Of a DNA stretch of 49,917 nucleotides, positions 32,489-40,288 are shown one piece after another. The stretch lies in contig NZ_QMEV01000038.1 of the NCBI RefSeq assembly GCF_003284935.1, positions 1-49,917 of the forward strand, read 5' to 3'. Made by a program: the position numbers and the translations under genes. Below the pieces are notes generated by a model that saw only the letters and a program-made list of their open reading frames with translations, was not told the origin of the DNA and searched no databases. Position 1 is the first letter of the stretch. Each line of letters opens with the position of its first letter. This DNA comes from Mycobacterium colombiense. Lineage in GTDB: Bacteria; Actinomycetota; Actinomycetes; Mycobacteriales; Mycobacteriaceae.

Positions 32489-33988
32489 GTGGGCCGGCCT
32501 GATGGCGGTGAATCGACGGAGCCACGTCAACTGCCGTTGGCGTCGGCCGGCGCGCGCTGGCTCATCGCCGCGGCTGTCCTCGGTTCGGGAATTGCGCTGC
32601 TTGACGCGACCGTGGTCAACGTCGCGCTGCCTACCATCGGCAGGCAGCTTGGTGGGGGTCTGACCGGGCAACAGTGGGTCCTCGATGGGTACCTGTTGAC
32701 GCTGAGCGCCTTGCTCCTCTGCGGAGGCGCTGCAGGCGACCGGTACGGCCGGCGGCGCGTCTTTCTTGCGGGACTGGTGGTTTTCAGTGTGGCTTCTCTC
32801 GGCTGCGGTTTGGCGCCAACGATCGGATGGCTGATCGGAACTCGGCTGCTGCAGGGTGTCGGCGCGGCGGCGTTGGTCCCCGGCAGTCTTGCACTGATCG
32901 ACGCCGGCATCACCGACAGCGACCGCGGCCGTGCCGTCGGTCTGTGGGCGGGCATGTCTGGCGTCACGACGGCGCTGGGTCCGTTCATCGGCGGCTGGCT
33001 GGTCGACGCGGCGTCGTGGCGCTGGGTTTTCCTCTTGAACCTTCCGTTGGCCGTCGTGGTGGCATGGATCGCGACGCGGCATATCTCGGAATCTCACGAT
33101 CAAACCGCACGGGGCGGCCCCGACATACCCGGGACTGCCGCCGTCACGGTCGGCCTGGCGGGGGTGATCTTCGCGCTGATCGAGGCCCCTTCGCGCGGTT
33201 GGACATTCGTGACTGTCATCCCCGCATTTGTGGGGCTGACGGCGTTGGTCGCTTTTCCCCTGATTGAACGGCGCGCACGGTCACCGCTGTTGCCCCCGAA
33301 GCTTTTCCGCTCAACGCAATTCGTCGGCGCCAACCTCACCACCTTGGCTGTGTACACGGCGATCGGCGGTGCGTTGTTTCTGTTGACGCTGCAGCTGCAA
33401 CAAAGCCTGCACTACTCTGCCCTCGCGGCCGGGCTGGCGACGTTGCCGATGACGATCATCATGATGATCGGCTCCCCGTTCGCCGGTGCGTTAGGGGAGC
33501 GGACCGGCACCAGGCTGCCCATGACGGTCGGCCTGTTCGTCGCTGCGGGCGGTCTGGCGTTGATGGCGCGTATCGTGCCCGGGGCAACGTACCTGGCTGT
33601 AGTCCTGCCCGCTGTGGTCATCTTCAGCGTCGGCCTGGCGATCACTGTGGCGCCTCTGACTGCAGCCGTTCTCTCCGCCGTTCCCGACAGCTATGCCGGG
33701 ACGGCTTCGGGTGTCAACAACGCGGTTTCGAGGATCGCGAATCTTCTCGCAATCGCCGTGTTACCTGTCGCAGCCGGGATCGACGCGGCCCCCGGGACGC
33801 CGCTGGGCCCCGGCTTCTCGCTGGCGATGATCATCGCCGCGGCTGTGTGTGTGGTTGGCGGAAGCGTCGCGCTGGTGACCATTCGCACCGGCGCCGACAT
33901 TGCGCATCAGTTGGTGCCGGGCATCAACCACGCCTGTCAAGATCCGTGCACCCGACGGCCGGGCAGCCGCGCGCCGGACGCAGCGTAG
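32489..33988 (+). CDS. DHA2-family (EmrB/QacA-type) MFS efflux transporter
   Basis: The protein has 14 hydrophobic segments and DHA2 motifs: L-D-A-T-V-V-N-V-A-L-P in TM1, G-D-R-Y-G-R-R-R in loop 2-3, motif B L-I-G-T-R-L-L-Q-G-V-G-A-A and motif C G-P-F-I-G-G-W-L. It is a probable proton-driven exporter of drugs or small organic acids. The GTG at 32489 gives 499 residues with a 22-residue leader before TM1. A GTG at 32414 also has a purine-rich site, but it adds an Arg-rich leader and overlaps the inverted repeat. Confidence 0.88.
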   Translation: MGRPDGGESTEPRQLPLASAGARWLIAAAVLGSGIALLDATVVNVALPTIGRQLGGGLTGQQWVLDGYLLTLSALLLCGGAAGDRYGRRRVFLAGLVVFSVASLGCGLAPTIGWLIGTRLLQGVGAAALVPGSLALIDAGITDSDRGRAVGLWAGMSGVTTALGPFIGGWLVDAASWRWVFLLNLPLAVVVAWIATRHISESHDQTARGGPDIPGTAAVTVGLAGVIFALIEAPSRGWTFVTVIPAFVGLTALVAFPLIERRARSPLLPPKLFRSTQFVGANLTTLAVYTAIGGALFLLTLQLQQSLHYSALAAGLATLPMTIIMMIGSPFAGALGERTGTRLPMTVGLFVAAGGLALMARIVPGATYLAVVLPAVVIFSVGLAITVAPLTAAVLSAVPDSYAGTASGVNNAVSRIANLLAIAVLPVAAGIDAAPGTPLGPGFSLAMIIAAAVCVVGGSVALVTIRTGADIAHQLVPGINHACQDPCTRRPGSRAPDAA

Positions 33989-34040
33989 TTCTGCGACAGG
34001 AGGGCAAGGATTCGTTGCCACAGCGGACGAAGCCAGGCGG

Positions 34041-34379
34041 TCAGTGCGCGCCGGTCAGATTCAGCGTCACCACCCCGGCGATGATCAGCCCCACACCGAC
34101 GACCTTCGACAGCGAGATCGGCGAGCCCAGGAACAGCACCGCGATCAACACGATCAGGGCCGTGCCGATGGCCGACCACAGCGCATAGGCGACGTCGGTC
34201 TGCATACCGCGCGAGATCGACACCGCCAGCAGCGCAAAGGAGACGGCATAGCCGATCAGGCACACGACGGTCGGCCACAGCCGGCTGAAGCCTTCGGTGC
34301 TCTTGAGCAAGCTGGTCGCTACCACCTCTGTGAAGATCGCGCCGAGGAGAAAGAGATAGGTCAAAACGCCTCCTTGCAT
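34041..34379 (-). CDS. mmr: Small multidrug resistance (SMR) transporter Mmr/EmrE
   Basis: The 112-residue, four-TM protein reads almost like M. tuberculosis Mmr (Rv3065): A-I-F-T-E18-V-V-A-T-S-L-L-K-S-T-E-G-F carries the essential membrane Glu, followed by T-D-V-A-Y-A-L-W-S-A-I-G-T and V-V-G-V-G-L-I. It exports lipophilic cations as an antiparallel dimer. It diverges from the DoxX gene; no TetR regulator gene is adjacent here, unlike my memory of Rv3066 in M. tuberculosis. Confidence 0.96.
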   Translation of the reverse strand: MQGGVLTYLFLLGAIFTEVVATSLLKSTEGFSRLWPTVVCLIGYAVSFALLAVSISRGMQTDVAYALWSAIGTALIVLIAVLFLGSPISLSKVVGVGLIIAGVVTLNLTGAH

Positions 34380-34393
34380 ACGGGTAGTACACG

Positions 34394-34419
34394 TACGTAT
34401 TTACCGGACTGATTACGTA
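34394..34419. promoter_or_regulatory. Two TACGTA palindromes between mmr and doxX
   Basis: TACGTA occurs at 34394-34399 and 34414-34419, exactly 20 bases apart, in the 51-bp gap between the divergent mmr and DoxX genes. The AT-rich half-sites on one helical face fit a TetR-type repressor bound as two dimers. This is the kind of control known for mmr in M. tuberculosis, but the binding protein is not visible here. Confidence 0.4.
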
Positions 34420-34430
34420 GCCTGGCCCTC

Positions 34431-34868
34431 GTGAGGAATGGTCTCGATGCTCGCCTGGCCCGTCACACCCCGGCCGTGCTCAGCCTGTTTCGCCTCGTCT
34501 ACGGTTTACTCTTCGCCGCGTACGGTTCGAGAAGCCTGTTCAATTGGCCGGTCCGCTCGCCGGTGGCGGTCGAGTTCGGATCCTGGCCCGGCTGGTACGC
34601 CGGACTGATCGAGATCGTCGCGGGCCTGCTCGTCGCCGCCGGGCTGTGCACCCGCGCCGCCGCGTTCGTCGCGTCGGGGCAGATGGCGGTCGCCTACTTC
34701 TCGGTCCACCAGCCCCAGGCGCTGTGGCCGGTCGCCGATCCGCCGGCCGGCAACGGCGGCGCGCTGGCGATCCTCTTCTGCTTCGCGTTTTTCCTGCTGG
34801 TCTTCACCGGCGGCGGCAGCTACGCCCTGGACGCGCGACGCAGAATGCTTCCCCTCCGCCGGCGATAA
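34431..34868 (+). CDS. DoxX family membrane protein
   Basis: The 145-residue protein has four TM helices and DoxX features: F-R-L-V-Y-G-L-L-F-A-A-Y-G, the G-L-I-E-I-V-A-G-L-L-V-A-A-G-L segment and M-A-V-A-Y-F-S-V-H. The start is a GTG. DoxX proteins have been linked to membrane redox or oxidative stress responses. From memory an equivalent gene (Rv3064c) lies between mmr and cstA in M. tuberculosis, so this is probably core genome. Confidence 0.87.
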   Translation: MRNGLDARLARHTPAVLSLFRLVYGLLFAAYGSRSLFNWPVRSPVAVEFGSWPGWYAGLIEIVAGLLVAAGLCTRAAAFVASGQMAVAYFSVHQPQALWPVADPPAGNGGALAILFCFAFFLLVFTGGGSYALDARRRMLPLRRR

Positions 34869-34928
34869 TGGCATTCTCTGATGCGGAGAAGCCATTTCCG
34901 CATGGCCGGGAGGCCGAGGAGGTCGACG

Positions 34929-35726
34929 ATGAGCGCGCAGCGGTGCGACGGGACGGTGGCCCTCGTCACCGGCAGCAGCCGGGGCCTGGGCAGGGCGATC
35001 GCCATGCGGCTAGCTTCGGAAGGCGCCACGGTGGCCCTGACCGCCCGCACGATGGACCCCGATCCCAAGTACCAGGGGTCGCTGAGCCAGACGCGCGACG
35101 AGATCGTCGCCGCTGGCGGGAAAGCCGTTGCGGTCCAAGCTGATCTGTCCCAGTCCGACGACCGGGAGCGTCTTTTCGCCGAGGTGGTCAGCGCGGTCGG
35201 TGCACCCGACATCCTGGTCAACAATGCCGCGGTGACGTTCCTGCGGCCCCTCGACGGATTTCCCGAGCGGCGAGCGCGGCTGATGATGGAGATGCACGTG
35301 CTCGGGCCCCTGCACCTGTGTCAGCTGGCGATACCCGCGATGCGCGAGCGCGGCCGCGGCTGGATCCTGAACCTGACCTCGGTGGGCGGTGACCTGCCGC
35401 CCGGTCCGCCGTTCTCCGAGTTCGACCGGACCGCGGGCTTCGGCATCTACGGCACGGCCAAGGCCGCCCTCAACCGATTGACGAAAAGCCTTGCGGCCGA
35501 ACTATATGACGACGGGATCGCGGTCAACGCCGCCGCCCCGTCCAATCCCGTGGCCACGCCCGGCGCCGGCACCCTCGATCTGGCCAAGACCGACACCGAG
35601 GACATCGCGCTGATCACCGAGACGGCGTTTCGGCTGTGCACCGGCGATCCGAAGACCCTGACCGGGCGCGTCGCACACACCCAGCCCTTCCTCGCCGAGG
35701 TCGGCTGGACCGCGCCGGCCCCCTGA
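34929..35726 (+). CDS. Short-chain dehydrogenase/reductase
   Basis: The 265-residue protein starts at an ATG with GAGGAGG five to six bases upstream; an earlier in-frame ATG lacks a site. It has T-G-S-S-R-G-L-G-R-A, T-A-R-T (NADP-type), V-N-N-A-A and the catalytic Y-G-T-A-K. The usual substrate loop has a P-P-G-P-P-F insertion before F-G-I-Y, and the C-terminus lacks the common V-D-G-G motif. It is four bases from the APH-family kinase gene, so the two probably share a pathway. Confidence 0.9.
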   Translation: MSAQRCDGTVALVTGSSRGLGRAIAMRLASEGATVALTARTMDPDPKYQGSLSQTRDEIVAAGGKAVAVQADLSQSDDRERLFAEVVSAVGAPDILVNNAAVTFLRPLDGFPERRARLMMEMHVLGPLHLCQLAIPAMRERGRGWILNLTSVGGDLPPGPPFSEFDRTAGFGIYGTAKAALNRLTKSLAAELYDDGIAVNAAAPSNPVATPGAGTLDLAKTDTEDIALITETAFRLCTGDPKTLTGRVAHTQPFLAEVGWTAPAP

Positions 35727-35730
35727 CCGG

Positions 35731-36696
35731 ATGAGCAGCGCCGAGCTCGATACCACCGCGTTGCGCCGCCGGCTCGCCGGCGCGGGCGTGGCCGACGTCG
35801 CCCCGCTTGCCGGGGGAGCCTCCAGCCTGACCTTCGCGGGCACCAGGGAGGGCCGACGGGTCGTGGTCAAGGTGGCTCCGCCGGGCGTCGCACCCGTTGC
35901 GCACCGCGACGTGCTGCGCCAGGCCCGCGTCATCAAAGCGCTTGCCACGACCGGTGTTCCGGTGCCGGAGGTTCTGTGGGAGGACGCGGGGGATCCGCCC
36001 GGCACGCCACCGCTCTACGTGATGACGCACGTCGAAGGCGAGTGTGTGGAGCCGTTATTCGACGATTTCCCATCCGTGCGCGATCTGTGCGACCGGTACC
36101 GGAATGCGTGCCGCGTCATGGCCGCGCTGCACAGGCTGGCGCCGTCGGACCTCGGGCTGGGCGACGAACCGGTGGTCGATCCGGTCGCCGAAGTCCACCG
36201 GTGGTCGGCCACGCTGGCGACGGTCGACCCGGAGCTGGCCCCCGGCTGGCCGAGAGTGCGTGACGCGCTGCGTGATTGCGCGCCCAGCGCAATGGCGCCG
36301 AGCGTGGTGCACGGTGACTTCCGGCTGGGCAACCTGCTCGCGGCCGGATCGCGGGTCAACGCCGTCATCGACTGGGAGATCTGGTCGATAGGCGATCCGC
36401 GCATCGACGCGGGCTGGTTCTTGATCAACTGCGATCCCGGCACCTACCGGCGGGTTGCCGCGCCCGACGGCATGGTGCCGCCGATCGCCGAGATCGCCGA
36501 GCTGTACCGATCCGAGTTAGGTTGTGAGGTAAGCGATCTGGCGTGGTTCATGGCACTGGCGTGTTTCAAGTCGGCGGCGACCTGGTCGCTGATCGTCAAG
36601 CACAATCGCCGGCGGGCGGCGCCGCGCGCCGAATTGGAAGCCATGGCAGGGGTTTTGCCGAGACTGCTCGACCGCGCCGGGTCGGCGCTGGCTTAG
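35731..36696 (+). CDS. Phosphotransferase of the APH/ACAD10-11 kinase family
   Basis: The 321-residue kinase-like protein has a glycine-rich loop (L-A-G-G-A-S-S-L-T-F), the ATP Lys in V-V-V-K-V, Brenner's catalytic loop V-V-H-G-D-F-R-L-G-N-L and the D-W-E-I-W-S-I-G-D-P metal motif. Such proteins in acyl-CoA gene clusters resemble the kinase part of human ACAD10/11 and bacterial LvaA, which phosphorylate 4-hydroxyacyl-CoA. Drug phosphorylation is less likely in this context. It follows an SDR and is near an ACAD10/11-like dehydrogenase gene (37829). Confidence 0.87.
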   Translation: MSSAELDTTALRRRLAGAGVADVAPLAGGASSLTFAGTREGRRVVVKVAPPGVAPVAHRDVLRQARVIKALATTGVPVPEVLWEDAGDPPGTPPLYVMTHVEGECVEPLFDDFPSVRDLCDRYRNACRVMAALHRLAPSDLGLGDEPVVDPVAEVHRWSATLATVDPELAPGWPRVRDALRDCAPSAMAPSVVHGDFRLGNLLAAGSRVNAVIDWEIWSIGDPRIDAGWFLINCDPGTYRRVAAPDGMVPPIAEIAELYRSELGCEVSDLAWFMALACFKSAATWSLIVKHNRRRAAPRAELEAMAGVLPRLLDRAGSALA

Positions 36697-36704
36697 CGAC
36701 GGTA

Positions 36705-36950
36705 TTACTGGCAGCGCACCAGGAGGTTTTCGCAGATCATTCCGACGTCACCCGTGTCGTTCACGGGCTGGCCCTCATTCGACGGGTTGGTCCAGGTGGT
36801 CGGGAACGGGCTCCACACGTCGTCGAGCCCCGGCGGCTGGGGGCGCGGATCGACGTTCGGGTCCGCATGCGCGATGCCGGCGCCGCTTGCAAGGGCGATG
36901 GCGGTTGTCACGCAGACCAGCAGTCCGCGAGCGCGCATGCGAAGCGTCAT
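36705..36950 (-). CDS. Small secreted protein of unknown function
   Basis: The 81-residue protein starts with M-T-L-R-M-R-A-R-G-L-L and a hydrophobic core ending A-G-I-A-H-A-D, a clear signal peptide with an Ala-x-Ala cleavage site. The mature ~50 residues are Pro-, Asn- and Asp-rich and contain two cysteines (I-C-E-N-L-L-V-R-C-Q) that may form one disulfide at the C-terminus. The family is not recognised. It converges on the APH gene with an 8-base gap and diverges from the MspA-like gene. Confidence 0.72.
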   Translation of the reverse strand: MTLRMRARGLLVCVTTAIALASGAGIAHADPNVDPRPQPPGLDDVWSPFPTTWTNPSNEGQPVNDTGDVGMICENLLVRCQ

Positions 36951-36979
36951 CGCCGCCTCCTCGGTTTCTGCCGGGATTG

Positions 36980-36999
36980 TTGGCTTTTCTTGGCTTTTC
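36980..36999. repeat. Perfect tandem duplication of a 10-mer
   Basis: TTGGCTTTTC occurs twice in a row (36980-36989 and 36990-36999), about 30 bases upstream of the small secreted protein start and inside the divergent promoter region with the MspA-like gene. It may be a regulator site or a replication-slippage duplication. Confidence 0.6.
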
Positions 37000-37098
37000 G
37001 AAGTCCAATTCTACCCGCGGCGCCATATCGCGTAACAGTCACAAACGCACAACAACTTCGGCCGACGGCCCAGCAAATTTCGCTACTCGAAATGCTGG

Positions 37099-37815
37099 GT
37101 GCGTACGGTGTCGCCCGTGAGGCCCATAGCCGCGGTCGTTCGTCGCGCCCTGGTGGCCGCCGCATGCCTGGCTGTTTCTTTGCCCACGGCGCCGACGACG
37201 GGCGCGGATCCCGACGCCGCCCCGCCCCCTCCGGAAGCGGCCCCGGTGGCCGACGGAGCGCTGCCCTCGAATCCCCCGGTGGTCCTCAACACCCCCGACG
37301 GTTGGACCCTTGGCGTGGGCGCCCGGGACGAGGCGCAGGTACCGGTGGCGCCGTTGACCACCGCGGTGTCGTCCCGCGAATACCTCGCCAGCGGGATATT
37401 CGTCGCCTCGTTGATGGGCCCGGGACGCCCCCAGGGGGTGCTCGAGGTGGGTTACGAGATCGGCTGTGGCATCGACATGAGCACGTCCGACGGCGTCACG
37501 ATCGGCGGCACCGCTGGCATCACTCCGGGTGTGACGGGACCGGTGACCGGTGTGCCCGGGGACGTGCTGCCGTTGGTCGTTGCTCCGATCGCGGGTGTGC
37601 TCAACGTGGGGCTCAAGCCGGGCCTCGTGATCGTGGTGCCGGTGGTCAAGAAACAGTTCAGGGGCCCGAATCCCTGGGTGATGGTCAGCAACTTTCACGT
37701 CAAGATCGACGGGTGCGTGGGCGAGTCGTTCATCCGCTCCTACGCGGTGCTCAATCGGGTGACCGACGATTCCGACGTGGTCTTGTCCTACGTCGGCGTC
37801 ACCAAGAAAGTCTGA
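37099..37815 (+). CDS. MspA-family porin domain protein
   Basis: The protein has an N-terminal signal peptide (R-R-A-L-V-A-A-A-C-L-A-V-S-L) and a mature domain with MspA signatures: L-N-T-P-D-G-W-T-L, S-S-R-E-Y-L-A-S-G-I-F, E-V-G-Y-E-I-G-C-G-I-D-M-S-T-S and H-V-K-I-D-G-C-V-G-E-S-F-I-R-S-Y-A. MspA proteins form octameric outer-membrane channels; slow-growing species carry divergent members whose pore function is unproven. The start is uncertain between GTG codons at 37099, 37108 and 37117; none has a strong ribosome site. Confidence 0.9.
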   Translation: MRTVSPVRPIAAVVRRALVAAACLAVSLPTAPTTGADPDAAPPPPEAAPVADGALPSNPPVVLNTPDGWTLGVGARDEAQVPVAPLTTAVSSREYLASGIFVASLMGPGRPQGVLEVGYEIGCGIDMSTSDGVTIGGTAGITPGVTGPVTGVPGDVLPLVVAPIAGVLNVGLKPGLVIVVPVVKKQFRGPNPWVMVSNFHVKIDGCVGESFIRSYAVLNRVTDDSDVVLSYVGVTKKV

Positions 37816-37830
37816 GCGGGCCCGCCGCTC
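37814..37830. terminator. Possible hairpin between convergent genes
   Basis: GAGCGG and CCGCTC pair perfectly around a 5-base loop, starting in the stop codon of the MspA-like gene and ending at the stop of the acyl-CoA dehydrogenase gene. There is no T-tract on either side, so it would be an L-shaped or factor-independent mycobacterial-type terminator at best. Confidence 0.35.
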
Positions 37831-39124
37831 AGCCGCGGGGGATGCCAGCGAGCTTGTCGGCGAACTTGGCCTCGGCGGCCGCGCGCAACCGCAGCAGATG
37901 CTCGGAGGGAAACAGATCCGGTGCGGGCTCACGGTCTTTCAGCAACAGCCGCGCCAGCGTGACCTTGTGTACTTCGGTCGGGCCGTCGGCCAGTCCGAGC
38001 ACGAATGACTCGACCAGATACTGCACGAACGGCATCTCGTGCGTCGTGCCCAGGGACCCGTGCACCTGAAGCGCCCGCGACGACACGTCGTGCAGGACCT
38101 TCTGCATCATCGCCTTGACCGCCGAGATGTCGGCCCGCACGGCCTTGTAGTCGTTGAATTGGTCGATCTTCCAGGCCGTTTGGAGGGTCAGCAGCCGAAA
38201 CGCCTCGATCTCCATCCACGAGTCGGCGACCATCTCCTGCACGAGCTGCTTGTTGGCCAGCGCCTCGCCCTGGGTGTAGCGCGACACCGCCCGCTCGCAG
38301 ATCATGTCGTAGATCCGGCGGACCAGGCCCACCGTGCGCATCGCGTGGTGAATCCGCCCGCCGCCCAGGCGAGTCTGCGCGACCACGAACGCGCCGCCGC
38401 GCGGGCCCAACATGTGATCGGCCGGCACGCGGACGTTTTCGTAGCGGACATAGCCCTCACGGCCACCGCCGGTCGGCTGGTAACCCAGCCCGACGTCGCG
38501 CAGCACGTTGATCCCGGGGGTGTCGCCGGGAACGACGAACATCGAGTAGCGCTCATAGGGCGGCGCCTCGGGATCGGTCATCGCCATCACGATGAGGAAC
38601 GACGCCATCGAGGCGAATGACGAAAACCACTTCTCCCCGTTGATGACCCAGTGATCGCCGTCGGCCACCGCGGTGGTGCGAAACACCTTCGGGTCGGCCC
38701 CACCCTGCGGCTCGGTCATCGAGAAGCACGAGATGATGCGGTTATCCAGCAGCGGCTCCAGATAGCGCTCCTTGAGCTCGGGGGTGCCGTAGTGCGCCAG
38801 GATTTCGCTGTTGCCCGAATCGGGTGCCTGCGAGCCGAACACGATCGGCGCGCATTCCGAGCGTCCCAGGATCTCGTTGAGCAGCGCCAATTTCACCTGC
38901 CCATAACCGGGACCGCCCAGGTGCGGGCCCAGGTGGGTCGCCCACAGCCCCCGCTTCTTCACGATGTCCTGCAGCGGCGGGATCAGCGCCTGACGCACCG
39001 GGTCGTTGAGGTCGTGGGATTCGGTGACAATCAGGTCGATCGGCTCGCACTCCTCGCGCACGAAGCCGTCGACCCACTGCAGTTGTTCGGCCCACTGTGG
39101 GTCGGTGGAGAAGTCCCACGACAT
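37829..39124 (-). CDS. Acyl-CoA dehydrogenase, ACAD10/11-like clade
   Basis: The 431-residue flavoenzyme has S-M-T-E-P-Q-G-G-A-D (FAD), W-V-I-N-G-E-K-W-F-S-S, and L-G-G-G-R-I-H-H-A-M-R-T-V-G, the G-R-I-H-H motif I associate with the ACAD10/11 clade. It ends with the Glu-containing A-D-G-P-T-E-V-H-K segment. It is 21 bases after the CoA-transferase-family gene and closes a four-gene acyl-CoA operon. The exact chain is unknown; branched or hydroxy-substituted acyl groups are plausible. Confidence 0.93.
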   Translation of the reverse strand: MSWDFSTDPQWAEQLQWVDGFVREECEPIDLIVTESHDLNDPVRQALIPPLQDIVKKRGLWATHLGPHLGGPGYGQVKLALLNEILGRSECAPIVFGSQAPDSGNSEILAHYGTPELKERYLEPLLDNRIISCFSMTEPQGGADPKVFRTTAVADGDHWVINGEKWFSSFASMASFLIVMAMTDPEAPPYERYSMFVVPGDTPGINVLRDVGLGYQPTGGGREGYVRYENVRVPADHMLGPRGGAFVVAQTRLGGGRIHHAMRTVGLVRRIYDMICERAVSRYTQGEALANKQLVQEMVADSWMEIEAFRLLTLQTAWKIDQFNDYKAVRADISAVKAMMQKVLHDVSSRALQVHGSLGTTHEMPFVQYLVESFVLGLADGPTEVHKVTLARLLLKDREPAPDLFPSEHLLRLRAAAEAKFADKLAGIPRG

Positions 39125-39145
39125 GTGTCGTCCTCTCTAAGGTGG

Positions 39146-40288
39146 TCACTGTGGCTTGCTTTGGGCCACCACGCCGGCGTCCTCCAGCGCGGTGATGTCC
39201 TCGGGGGTCAGGCCCAGCTCACGCAGCACGGCGTGGGTGTGATCCCCCGGGAGCGACGGAGGCGCGGGCGTGCCGGGACGGGTCCGGGAGAAGCGTGGCG
39301 CGGGGGCGGGCTGGGTGATGCCGTCGAGCTCGAAGAACGTCTGCCGCGCGACGTTGTGCCGATGCCGCGGCGCCTCGATCAGCGAAAGAACCGGCGTCGC
39401 ACAGCATCCCGGCGTATCCAGGAGCGACTCCCACTCGGCGCGGGTCTTCTCGGCGAAGCGCGCGGCCAGTGCGGCCCGGTGGGCGGCCCACGCCGTCGGA
39501 TCGCCGTCGTCGTGGGGCACGTCGACGCCCAGCCGGTCGCACAGTTCGGCGTAGAACTTCGGTTCCATGGCGCCGACGGCGATGTGGCCCCCGTCGGCCG
39601 TGGCGTAGGTGCCGTAGAAGTGCGCGGCGCCGTCGAGCAGATTGTCCTGACGCCGGTCGCGCCACGTGCCGGCGGGCAGCATGCCGAAATACGGTGCCAG
39701 CAGCGCGGCGACGCCGTCGACCATCGCCACGTCGAGGACCTGACCCGCGCCCGACTCGCGGGCCTCCAGGATGGCGCTGAGCAGCCCCACCGCCAACAGC
39801 ATTGCGCCGCCGCCGTAATCGCCGACAAGGTTCAGGGGCGGCACCGGTGACTCGGCCGTGCCGATGGCGTGCAGGGCGCCCGTGAGCGCAAGGTAATTGA
39901 TGTCATGACCAGCGTGACCGGCCAAGGGCCCGTCCTGTCCGTAGCCGGTCATGCGGGCATAGACCAGCCGGGGGTTGCGCTCGCGCAGCGCATCTGGTCC
40001 GATGCCCAGGCGCTCGGCTACCCCCGGGCGGTAGACATCCACGAACGCGTCGGCGTCGGCGGCCAGCCGGTGGACGAGGTCGCGCCCGCGCGGGTCCTTC
40101 ACGTCGGCGGCCAGGGAGCGCTGGCTGCGGCGGACCGTGTGGTCGACCGGTCGCGGGCCGTCGACACCCGCGAGAGCGTCGACGCGGATGACGTGAGCGC
40201 CCAAGTCTCCCAACAGCATTCCGCAAAACGGCGCTGGCCCCAGCCCGCCCATCATGACGATGCGCACGCCACGCAGGGGACCGGTCAT
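39146..40288 (-). CDS. CaiB/BaiF family III CoA-transferase or alpha-methylacyl-CoA racemase
   Basis: The 380-residue protein starts at an ATG overlapping the crotonase stop by four bases. It carries H128 in G-H-D-I-N-Y, D157 in V-G-D-Y-G-G-G and E242 in G-A-M-E-P-K-F-Y. These correspond in type and position to the H126/D156/E241 catalytic set of mycobacterial 2-methylacyl-CoA racemase Mcr. Racemase is therefore the better guess, allowing 2-methyl-branched acyl-CoA to enter the adjacent dehydrogenase; CoA transfer remains possible. Confidence 0.88.
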   Translation of the reverse strand: MTGPLRGVRIVMMGGLGPAPFCGMLLGDLGAHVIRVDALAGVDGPRPVDHTVRRSQRSLAADVKDPRGRDLVHRLAADADAFVDVYRPGVAERLGIGPDALRERNPRLVYARMTGYGQDGPLAGHAGHDINYLALTGALHAIGTAESPVPPLNLVGDYGGGAMLLAVGLLSAILEARESGAGQVLDVAMVDGVAALLAPYFGMLPAGTWRDRRQDNLLDGAAHFYGTYATADGGHIAVGAMEPKFYAELCDRLGVDVPHDDGDPTAWAAHRAALAARFAEKTRAEWESLLDTPGCCATPVLSLIEAPRHRHNVARQTFFELDGITQPAPAPRFSRTRPGTPAPPSLPGDHTHAVLRELGLTPEDITALEDAGVVAQSKPQ

